From assembly GCA_041659105.1 (NCBI GenBank), contig JBAZYX010000157.1, positions 1 to 5,343 of the forward strand: 5,343 nt of DNA. Reading direction: 5' to 3'. The stretch is from CAIUKV01 sp041659105 (GTDB lineage: Bacteria; Actinomycetota; Acidimicrobiia; IMCC26256; PALSA-555). The first letter of the stretch is position 1; each line of letters opens with the position of its first letter. A program made the position numbers and the translations under genes. Under the pieces are notes generated by a model. It ran no database searches, was not told the origin of the DNA, and saw only the letters and a list, made by a program, of their open reading frames with translations. Positions 1 to 4,871 of this stretch are shown here, piece after piece.

Positions 1-51
1 ATGCCGCGTTTCGCACAAAAATTGCAGTAAAGTGCTCGAACCTATACCGAC

Positions 52-57
52 GGGAGG
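52..57 (+). promoter_or_regulatory. Ribosome binding site (GGGAGG) of the ice-binding gene
   Basis: GGGAGG sits four bases before the ATG at 62. It decides between that start and an in-frame GTG at 32, which has no such site in the few bases available before it. Confidence 0.7.
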
Positions 58-61
58 CGCC

Positions 62-1102
62 ATGCGCAGCCTTGTTCGTGTTCGGAGATCTCGGTTCGCA
101 CTCCTGGTTGCGGCGGCGTTGTTCGCGGTCGCCGTGGTGCCGACCTCGGCGGGCGCCGCGCAATCGCCCGTCGGACTGGGAACGGCCGACAACTTCGCGG
201 TTCTCGGTGGGCAAGGCGTGACGAACACCGGCCCGACGACGGTCACCGGCGATCTCGGGTCGTGGCCGAACCCGGCGATCACGGGCGCGGGCTTGACGGT
301 GAGCGGATCGATCCATGCCGCCGACGCCGTCGCGGCGCAGGCGCAGGCCGACACGACCGTCGCGTACAACGACGCTGCGGGCCGCACTCCGGTGAGCACG
401 GTGGCCACCGAACTGGGCGGCCAGGTCCTCACCGCCGGCGTCTACGACTCTGCTTCGGGCACGTTCGAGATCACGGGGACGCTGACCCTCGATGCCGAGG
501 GCGATCCGAACGCCGTCTTCATCTTCCAGGCGGCTTCCACGCTGATCACGGCATCGAGCAGCACGGTCAACATCATCAACGCCGGAAACGCGTGCAACGT
601 CTTCTGGCAGGTCGGGAGTTCGGCGACGCTCGGGACCGACTCCACGTTCCGGGGGACGATCCTGGCGCTGGCGTCGATCACCGTGACGACCAACGTCACG
701 ATCGACGGCCGCGTGCTGGCCCGAAACGGGTCGGTCACTCTCGACTCCGACACGATCACGGCGTCCACATGCACGACCCCGAAGACCACCGGGACGACCG
801 TCACTTCGTCGGTGAACCCGTCGGACACCGGCCAACCGGTGACCTTCACGGCCACGGTGACCGCCGAGGGCGGAGGAACTCCCACCGGGCCGGTGGTGTT
901 CCTCGACAACGGCACGCCCCTCGGCTCGAGTCCGCTCGACAGCTCTGGCCAGGCGACGTTCTCCACGTCGGACCTCGGAGCAGGGACCCACGTGATCACG
1001 GCGGTCTACGCGGGCGCTCCCGGCTTCGACAACAGTGGGTCGTCGGATCTGACCCAGGTCGTCATCGGGCCGCCGGTCCTCCCGCCGACGTTCACCGGCT
1101 GA
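62..1102 (+). CDS. Secreted ice-binding family (DUF3494) protein with C-terminal Ig-like domain
   Basis: The product is 346 residues. Residues 1-33 form a Sec signal peptide: a basic start (MRSLVRVRRSR), a hydrophobic core (about 12-27) and an Ala-rich cleavage region ending SAGAA before QSP. Residues about 37-237 read as a DUF3494 ice-binding domain, with the family-like opening LGTADNFAVLGGQGVTNTG, then VTGDLGSWP, AVFIFQAAST, CNVFWQVGSSATLGT and a closing GRVLARNGSVTLDSDTIT. Residues about 240-336 are a bacterial Ig-like repeat (TSSVNPSDTGQPVTFTATV, GPVVFLDNGTPLG, GTHVITAVYAG). The only two cysteines, C178 and C237, could form a disulfide. The family folds as a beta-solenoid. Some members bind ice or serve as cold-related adhesins, but many occur in mesophiles, so ice binding is not shown here. 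The ATG at 62 is preferred over an in-frame GTG at 32 because GGGAGG lies four bases upstream and the signal peptide begins there. The chain ends LPPTFTG with no membrane anchor after it. Confidence 0.88.
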   Translation: MRSLVRVRRSRFALLVAAALFAVAVVPTSAGAAQSPVGLGTADNFAVLGGQGVTNTGPTTVTGDLGSWPNPAITGAGLTVSGSIHAADAVAAQAQADTTVAYNDAAGRTPVSTVATELGGQVLTAGVYDSASGTFEITGTLTLDAEGDPNAVFIFQAASTLITASSSTVNIINAGNACNVFWQVGSSATLGTDSTFRGTILALASITVTTNVTIDGRVLARNGSVTLDSDTITASTCTTPKTTGTTVTSSVNPSDTGQPVTFTATVTAEGGGTPTGPVVFLDNGTPLGSSPLDSSGQATFSTSDLGAGTHVITAVYAGAPGFDNSGSSDLTQVVIGPPVLPPTFTG

Positions 1103-1227
1103 CGCGGGTTCCCGTTCCCGGTCGGCTGCCGATCGTTGCCGGTGCGTCGAATCCGGCTGCGGCGCTCTCGTCGTCGGCGATCGGTCAGGCGGGCGTCGAG
1201 CGCGGCGGCCTCACGCCGTCCTGGCTC

Positions 1228-1500
1228 TCAGCTCGAGGGTGGTCGTTCGTCGTCGCGTCGCCCGCGTAGCCGGCGGAGTTCGGGTGCGGCCATGTGCCGG
1301 GCGATCAGCGCGCCTGCCAGTGCACCGAGCAGCGCGGCCACGATCAGGCCCATCCAGAGCGGTGCAGTGACCTGGGGGATGAAGAAACGGATCTTCGTTT
1401 CCCGGGTGTTCTCGACGACGAACACGAAGACCAGCACCCCGAGCACGATGCCAAGGACAAGCCGCGGATTCGGGCGCGTCTGCTCGTCGGATCTCACCAT
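1228..1500 (-). CDS. Small two-helix membrane protein, LapA/DUF1049 type
   Basis: The product is 90 residues. A short polar N-terminus (MVRSDEQTRPNPR) is followed by a first membrane helix (about 13-29, LVLGIVLGVLVFVFVV). Next comes the family-typical loop ENTRETKIRFFIPQVTAPLW, then a second helix (about 48-67, GLIVAALLGALAGALIA). The tail is highly charged (RRLRGRRDDERPPSS) and probably cytoplasmic. The pattern of an Asn after helix 1, K/V-I-x-FF, and a Pro-Leu leading into helix 2 is that of LapA-domain (DUF1049) proteins. The E. coli namesake takes part in lipopolysaccharide assembly. Actinobacterial members cannot share that exact role and are uncharacterised. The ATG at 1500 is the first start available, because an in-frame TGA lies five codons upstream. 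A weak GGAAG lies about 15 bases upstream. The gene follows two tRNA genes on the same strand and converges on the ice-binding gene across 125 bp. Confidence 0.8.
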   Translation of the reverse strand: MVRSDEQTRPNPRLVLGIVLGVLVFVFVVENTRETKIRFFIPQVTAPLWMGLIVAALLGALAGALIARHMAAPELRRLRGRRDDERPPSS

Positions 1501-1609
1501 GCATCGAGTGTGTCACTTCCCGCTCATTCGCGGCCACCGTGGGCGCGCGTCGCCGATGGGGCAGACCGGCGCGGAGGCCTCGAGCGCGCGGCTGACCTGC
1601 GGCGGTTCC

Positions 1610-1683
1610 TGGAGCGGGTGACCGGGATCGAACCGGCATGGCCAGCTTGGAAGGCTGGGGCTCTGCCATTGAGCTACACCCGC
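1610..1683 (-). tRNA. tRNA-Gly (anticodon TCC)
   Basis: The minus strand folds into a complete cloverleaf. The acceptor GCGGGTG (1683-1677) pairs with CACCCGC (1620-1614). The discriminator is T (1613), usual for bacterial tRNA-Gly, and an encoded CCA follows (1612-1610). The anticodon stem CCAGC/GCTGG closes the loop CTTCCAA, with anticodon TCC at 1651-1649. The T arm is CCGG-TTCGATC-CCGG. The body is 71 nt plus CCA. It lies 24 bp downstream of tRNA-Pro on the same strand, so the two are probably cotranscribed. Confidence 0.97.
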
Positions 1684-1707
1684 GTGTGCAGGGCGGAACC
1701 CTACGCG

Positions 1708-1779
1708 TCGGGGAGGGGGGACTTGAACCCCCGACCGCCTGCCCCCAAAGCAGGTGCGCTACCACTGCGCCACTCCCCG
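1708..1779 (-). tRNA. tRNA-Pro (anticodon TGG)
   Basis: The minus strand folds into a complete cloverleaf. The acceptor CGGGGAG (1779-1773) pairs with CTCCCCG (1715-1709), starting with the C1-G72 pair typical of bacterial tRNA-Pro. The discriminator is A (1708). The anticodon stem CCTGC/GCAGG closes the loop TTTGGGG, with anticodon TGG at 1747-1745. The T arm is GGGGG-TTCAAGT-CCCCC. No CCA is encoded; the bases after the discriminator are CGC, so CCA must be added by nucleotidyltransferase, unlike the neighbouring tRNA-Gly. The gene begins 53 bp after the adenylate kinase stop codon. Confidence 0.97.
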
Positions 1780-1832
1780 GTCGAGCATCGAGGGTAGACG
1801 CAGACGTCGGCCCCCGGCCCGTTCTCGCCGCG

Positions 1833-2519
1833 TCAGCCGGCGATGCCGGAGTAGACGAGATGGGAGCAGGCGGCGTCGATGCGGGCCCCGACCGCGTCGG
1901 GGGCGCCGTCGCCGTCGACGCTCACGAGCAGCTCCCGTTGGGTGAGCCACTCGAGGAGGGGGCCCGATTCCTCGTCGTGGAGCGCGAGCCGACGCGAGAC
2001 CGTCGACGCCTCGTCGTCGTGGCGCACCGCGAGGAGCCCGCCGCACTCGCCGCACCGAACGAGCGTGGCGGTGCTCTCGAGGCCGGTCGCCCGCCCGCAG
2101 TCGCCGCAGACGCGGCGCCGGAGGAGGCGATCGCGGGCGACCTCCGGCGGCACGACGAGGTCGATCGCGACGTCGAGCGTGTACGGGAGCAGGAGGTCGG
2201 CGAGCTGGTCGGCCTGGGCGACGGTGCGCGGGAAGCCGTCGAGCACGAAGCCGACGGCAGCGCCGTCGGCCCCGAGTCGATCGTCGACCACGTCCACCAC
2301 GAGGTCGTCGGGCACGAGCTCGCCCGCGTCCATGTAGCCCTTCACCATCCGGCCGAGCGGCGCGTCGCGCGCGACGGTGGCCCGGAAGAGGTCGCCGGTC
2401 GAGATGTGGGGCACGCTCAGGGACTGGGCGAGGCGCACGCACTGGGTGCCCTTGCCCGACCCGGGCCGGCCCAGCACGAGGACCCGGACGCCTCGGCGAG
2501 CCCCAGGGTTCGTCGGCAT
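1833..2519 (-). CDS. Adenylate kinase (zinc-LID type), possibly a paralogue
   Basis: The product is 228 residues, close to the usual length of long-form adenylate kinases, which interconvert ATP + AMP and 2 ADP in the cytoplasm. Visible motifs in order: P-loop GRPGSGKGTQ (17-26), AMP-site HISTGDLFRA (38-47), GELVPDDLV (66-74), and GFVLDGFPRT (90-99) followed by QADQL. The LID opens at RLLRRRVCGDCG and has four zinc-type cysteines (C138, C141, C156, C159). Next come VRHDDEASTVSRRL (165-178), supplying the family's two LID arginines, and HDEESGPLLEWL. All catalytic landmarks seem present, so it should be active. The ATG at 2519 is chosen because it has a GGAGG just upstream and starts eight residues before the first strand; a longer reading to 2567 lacks both. 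In many bacteria adk sits beside secY and map in a ribosomal operon. Here it is alone, followed by two tRNA genes, so it may be a second copy. I therefore leave the symbol blank. UMP/CMP kinase is a less likely reading. Confidence 0.9.
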   Translation of the reverse strand: MPTNPGARRGVRVLVLGRPGSGKGTQCVRLAQSLSVPHISTGDLFRATVARDAPLGRMVKGYMDAGELVPDDLVVDVVDDRLGADGAAVGFVLDGFPRTVAQADQLADLLLPYTLDVAIDLVVPPEVARDRLLRRRVCGDCGRATGLESTATLVRCGECGGLLAVRHDDEASTVSRRLALHDEESGPLLEWLTQRELLVSVDGDGAPDAVGARIDAACSHLVYSGIAG

Positions 2520-2523
2520 GCCC

Positions 2524-2528
2524 CCTCC
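2524..2528 (-). promoter_or_regulatory. Ribosome binding site (GGAGG) of the adenylate kinase
   Basis: The minus strand reads GGGGAGGGGGC immediately before the ATG at 2519, placing GGAGG four bases from the start codon. This supports the 228-residue product over the longer reading from 2567. Confidence 0.65.
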
Positions 2529-2591
2529 CCTCGGTCGGTTCGGTGGGGTTGCGCCCGCAGTCTGCACCGGATGCGGGGAACCGGGCCAGAG

Positions 2592-2640
2592 CCCGAGGTC
2601 CCGAGGTCGTGGGCCCCGGAATTCGCTTCAGGACCTCGGG
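2592..2640. repeat. Perfect 10-bp inverted repeat in the divergent intergenic region
   Basis: CCCGAGGTCC at 2592-2601 is matched by its exact reverse complement GGACCTCGGG at 2631-2640, with a 29-bp spacer that contains a GGGCCC palindrome. The half-site core CCGAGGTC occurs again directly at 2601-2608, giving two tandem half-sites facing one inverted half-site. It lies between the divergent adenylate kinase and PilB-like genes. It could be a regulator site or a leader hairpin; the sequence does not decide. Confidence 0.55.
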
Positions 2641-2659
2641 GAGCGGGCCGACCAACAAG

Positions 2660-2703
2660 GAAGCGACTCGCCGGTGCCGGCGAAGCGACTCGCCGGTGCC
2701 GGC
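2660..2703. repeat. Exact 22-bp tandem duplication upstream of the PilB-like gene
   Basis: The unit GAAGCGACTCG/CCGGTGCCGGC at 2660-2681 is repeated without mismatch at 2682-2703, ending 19 bp before the PilB-like ATG. At the junction, TCGCCG-GTGC-CGGCGA (2669 region, 2668-2683) can form a 6-bp hairpin with a four-base loop. A 22-bp unit is not a multiple of three, so the duplication would shift any reading frame through it. This supports an untranslated leader here and the downstream start at 2723. Confidence 0.85.
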
Positions 2704-2722
2704 CTGGGGGAACGCGGGGCAG

Positions 2723-4279
2723 ATGAACACCGAAGACGACATCGGGGCGCCGCCTCCCCTGCGCATCGGGCTCCCGTCGCGCCTCGGCGAGATGCTCATC
2801 CGCGAAGGGCTGGTGTCGTCCGACGACGTCCAGAAGGCCCTCGCCGAGCAGGCCGCGGGATCGGAGTGGCGGCTCGGGCGCCTGCTTGTGCGCCAGGGCG
2901 CGCTCGATGATCGCGCGCTCATCGGGGCCATCGCTCGCCAGTTCCACGTCCCGGTGGCGGACCTCCGCCTCGATCCGCCCGTCCGGACCGCGCTGGCCCG
3001 CATCCCGCGGGACGCGGCCTTCCAGCTCCAGGCGCTCGCGATCCGCGTCGACGGCCCCCACCTGGTCGTGGCCGTGGCCGACCCACCCACGCGGGACTTG
3101 CGCGTCGCCGTCGAGCGGTCGGCGGGGATGGCGGTGCGGCTCGTGCTCTGCCCGGCCGACGAGCTCGCCGCCGCGTTGGACCACTGGTACGGAGACGACG
3201 TCGATGTCCACGAGCCGGACCCGGCGGTCCCCTCGTTCGACGATCCGTTCCCGCCCCCCGCGGCCCACGTCGCCGCACCCGCTCCAGGGCCGGTGCCCCG
3301 TGCGTACGCGCCGGACCCGGTGCCGACCTACGAGTTCGTGACCCCCGGTCCCGAGCCCTTCGAGCCCGGGTCCGCCGCCGGCCCGGGGCCCGCCGGCGAG
3401 CCCGCCGACCTGCAGATCGTGGTGTGGCTGCTCACCGAGGCGCTCCGCCAGCAGGCGTCCGCGGTGCACCTCGACCACGGCGAGGATGGCCTCCGGGTCC
3501 GCTACCGAGTCGACGGCGGCGTGGTGCTCGGCCCGACCCTGCCGCGTGCGTCGGGCACGGCGGTCTGTCACCGCCTGCTCGCCGCCGCGCAGCTCGACCC
3601 CGCCGGCGACCCCGTGCACGAAGGCGCCTTCACCGTGGTGGTGGAGGGCCGGCCGCTCACCTGTCGGGTCGTCGCGGCGTCGACGCCGAGCGGGACCCAC
3701 GTGGTGGTCCGCACCGGCCCGGGCGACGCCGCCCGCCGCTTGGAGGACCTGCGCATGGCGCCGGCCGACGTGGCCGCGCTGCGCCGCATCCTCGACGATG
3801 CGCGCGGTGTCGTGGTCGTCACCGCCGCCGCCCCCGCGATGCGGGCGCAGCTCGTCCACGCGGTGATCGACGAGATCGGTCCCGACGACCACGTGGTCGT
3901 CGGGGTGCCCCACCCCGGTGGCATCGCCATGCCGCGCGGCGTGGTGCACGCACCGGCGCCCGGCGCACGTCCCGGGGACGCGGTGCGCGTCGCCGGGGTG
4001 CTGGGCGCCGACACCCTCGTGGTCGACGGCGACGACGCCGAGACCGTGCAGGCCGCGTTCGACGCGGCGTCGGAGCTCCTCGTGGTGGTCGCGGCTGACG
4101 GTGACGATCCGAGCCGCGTGGCGACGTCGCTCGTGGACGTGGTCGGCGGGTTCCTCGTGGCCGGGATGCTGCGGGCCGTGCTCACCGGCTCCGAGGACGC
4201 GGGCGTGACCACCGCGGAGGTCCACCTCGTGACCGACGAGGTGTGCCGGGCCATCCTCGACCTCGGCCCTCAGGGCTGA
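2723..4279 (+). CDS. PilB/GspE/MshE-like protein with MshEN domain and degenerate ATPase domain
   Basis: The product is 518 residues. Residues 20-73 hold two RLG-starting motifs, RLGEMLIREGLVSSDDVQKA with LAEQ (20-43) and RLGRLLVRQGALDDRALIGA with IARQ (50-73). These match the c-di-GMP-binding pattern of MshEN domains. Residues 74-157 complete the GspE/PilB N-terminal domain, ending DHWYG. A Pro-rich linker covers about 158-227. From about 229 the chain follows the secretion/pilus motor ATPase: HLDHGEDGLRVRYRVDG (249-265), LEDLRMAPADVAAL, then GVVVVT (362-367). After that strand the Walker A loop is gone: AAAPAMRA (368-375) replaces GPTGSGKT, with R374 at the lysine position. The Walker B stretch LVGEIRDxET is LVVDGDDAET (432-441), with Asp for the catalytic Glu. 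The His box STLHTND is VVAADGDD, and the C-terminal zinc cysteines are absent. I infer a non-hydrolysing regulator or scaffold. The start at 2723 is the ATG nearest the domain; its ribosome site (GGGG) is poor. No pilM/N/O/Q/C/T neighbour is in the window. Confidence 0.82.
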   Translation: MNTEDDIGAPPPLRIGLPSRLGEMLIREGLVSSDDVQKALAEQAAGSEWRLGRLLVRQGALDDRALIGAIARQFHVPVADLRLDPPVRTALARIPRDAAFQLQALAIRVDGPHLVVAVADPPTRDLRVAVERSAGMAVRLVLCPADELAAALDHWYGDDVDVHEPDPAVPSFDDPFPPPAAHVAAPAPGPVPRAYAPDPVPTYEFVTPGPEPFEPGSAAGPGPAGEPADLQIVVWLLTEALRQQASAVHLDHGEDGLRVRYRVDGGVVLGPTLPRASGTAVCHRLLAAAQLDPAGDPVHEGAFTVVVEGRPLTCRVVAASTPSGTHVVVRTGPGDAARRLEDLRMAPADVAALRRILDDARGVVVVTAAAPAMRAQLVHAVIDEIGPDDHVVVGVPHPGGIAMPRGVVHAPAPGARPGDAVRVAGVLGADTLVVDGDDAETVQAAFDAASELLVVVAADGDDPSRVATSLVDVVGGFLVAGMLRAVLTGSEDAGVTTAEVHLVTDEVCRAILDLGPQG

Positions 4280-4827
4280 CACCTCCGGGCGCCCTGGAAC
4301 ACGGCGACGTCGAAGAAGCGGTCGGGCTCCACCGCCAGCGTCAGCAGCAGGTTGGTCCACACGTCGGGCAGCGGGAGGTCGGCGTAGGTGCGCGGCACGA
4401 CGCAGAGCACGTGCTCGAGGTGGGGCCGGTCGACCGGTCGGTGCACCAACCGGTAGAGCTCCCCGAGGCGTACCGGGCCCCGGGGCGTGGGCACCCAGAA
4501 CCGACCGGTGCGGCGGTAGTCGTCGCGCTGCTCCTCGGTGAGCAGCGACTCGAGCAGCTCGCGGGCCCGGCGGTCGGCCGCGGGGGTGACCCGGGGGAGT
4601 CGCCGTGGCGTGGGGAGCGCCGCGTTCGTCCGCGGGCGGGTGGGTGGCCGGTCGAGCCACTCCCAGCCCGCGACCGGATGCGGTCGCGCGCCGGCGCGCC
4701 CGACGACGACCTCCCGCCCGTCGGCGAACACGACGAGGTGACGCCCGTCGGGGAGCTCGAGGTCGAGCACCACCTCGGCGGCGGCATCGGCGGCATCGGC
4801 GGCGTCCACGGCGTCCACGGCGTCCAC
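4270..4827 (-). CDS. Uncharacterised conserved-looking protein, about 185 residues
   Basis: I do not recognise a named family. Read from the GTG at 4827, residues 1-18 are a low-complexity DAV/DAA repeat. Residues 19-43 look like a beta-hairpin (VVLDLELPDGRHLVVFADG, then REVVVG). Residues about 50-85 are Pro/Arg-rich. Residues 88-175 look like a compact domain: RELLESLLTEEQRDDYRRTG, RFWVPTPRGPVRLGELYRL, LCVVPRTYADLPLPDVW and LLLTLAVEPDRFFDVAVF. The order L-x3-L-[ST]-x-E-Q-x-x-Y-x-x-x-G-x-F, then G-x-x-R, then LC-x-x-P and a Leu-rich helix, recalls from memory an unnamed domain of bacterial hypothetical proteins. The start is uncertain. No good ribosome site is seen, other GTGs lie at 4818 and 4809, and a CTG at 4875 overlaps the upstream stop as CTGA (201 residues). 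The gene follows the 76-residue gene closely and is probably cotranscribed. Its stop overlaps the PilB-like gene by 10 bp. Confidence 0.7.
   Translation of the reverse strand: MDAVDAVDAADAADAAAEVVLDLELPDGRHLVVFADGREVVVGRAGARPHPVAGWEWLDRPPTRPRTNAALPTPRRLPRVTPAADRRARELLESLLTEEQRDDYRRTGRFWVPTPRGPVRLGELYRLVHRPVDRPHLEHVLCVVPRTYADLPLPDVWTNLLLTLAVEPDRFFDVAVFQGARRCQP
4783..4827. repeat. Five tandem 9-bp units at the 5' end of the 185-residue gene
   Basis: On the plus strand GGCATCGGC occurs twice (4783-4800), followed by GGCGTCCAC three times (4801-4827). The unit is three codons long, so on the minus strand it encodes repeated Val-Asp-Ala and Ala-Asp-Ala. Each GGCGTCCAC unit also supplies a possible GTG start, so copy-number change could move the start codon in steps of three residues without changing frame. 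Confidence 0.8.
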
Positions 4828-4871
4828 GGGGCCCGGGGGTCGGGGCGCGGGTCGGGCGCGCGCGGTCGCCG

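Noticed and set aside
22..48. Promoter for the ice-binding gene from TTGCAG (22-27) and TATACC (43-48).
   Set aside because: The spacer is only 15 bases, and the implied transcription start would fall within or after the ribosome binding site at 52-57.
1203..1218. Hairpin CGGCG-GCCTCA-CGCCG in the gap between the convergent ice-binding and LapA-type genes, considered as a terminator.
   Set aside because: The stem is only five base pairs and there is no T-run on either strand. Such stems arise by chance in GC-rich DNA, and the rest of the gap (1103-1227) shows nothing else.
262..1269. Plus-strand 335-codon frame overlapping the ice-binding gene, with the tail LPIVAGASNPAAALSSSAIG after the real stop, which suggested a frameshifted LPxTG-type anchor.
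   Set aside because: The tail is not hydrophobic enough for a membrane helix and has no Arg-rich end directly after it. The rest of the frame is Arg/His-rich shadow, so a frameshift cannot be argued from sequence alone.
1501..1609. Gap between tRNA-Gly and the LapA-type gene, checked for a terminator, promoter or small gene.
   Set aside because: No T-run, no convincing -10/-35 pair and no supported short reading frame were seen.
1780..1800. Possible -10 element TACCCT on the minus strand (1796-1791), 11 bases before tRNA-Pro.
   Set aside because: The spacing suits a tRNA promoter, but no recognisable -35 lies at the right distance, and TANNNT matches are frequent.
4270..4560. E2-conjugase reading of the 185-residue protein, because LC-V-V-P followed by LPLPDVW and LLLTLAVEPD faintly recalls the E2 active-site stretch, next to a Gly-Gly protein.
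   Set aside because: No HPN motif and no clear four-strand meander before the cysteine. The likeness is a few hydrophobic positions and is not enough to call.
2417..4660. Minus-strand open frame of 747 codons running antisense to the PilB-like gene and into the adenylate kinase 5' region.
   Set aside because: Its translation is an Arg/His/Gly/Pro-rich shadow with no domain, while the opposite strand carries clear PilB/GspE and adenylate kinase motifs. Long antisense frames are common at this GC content.
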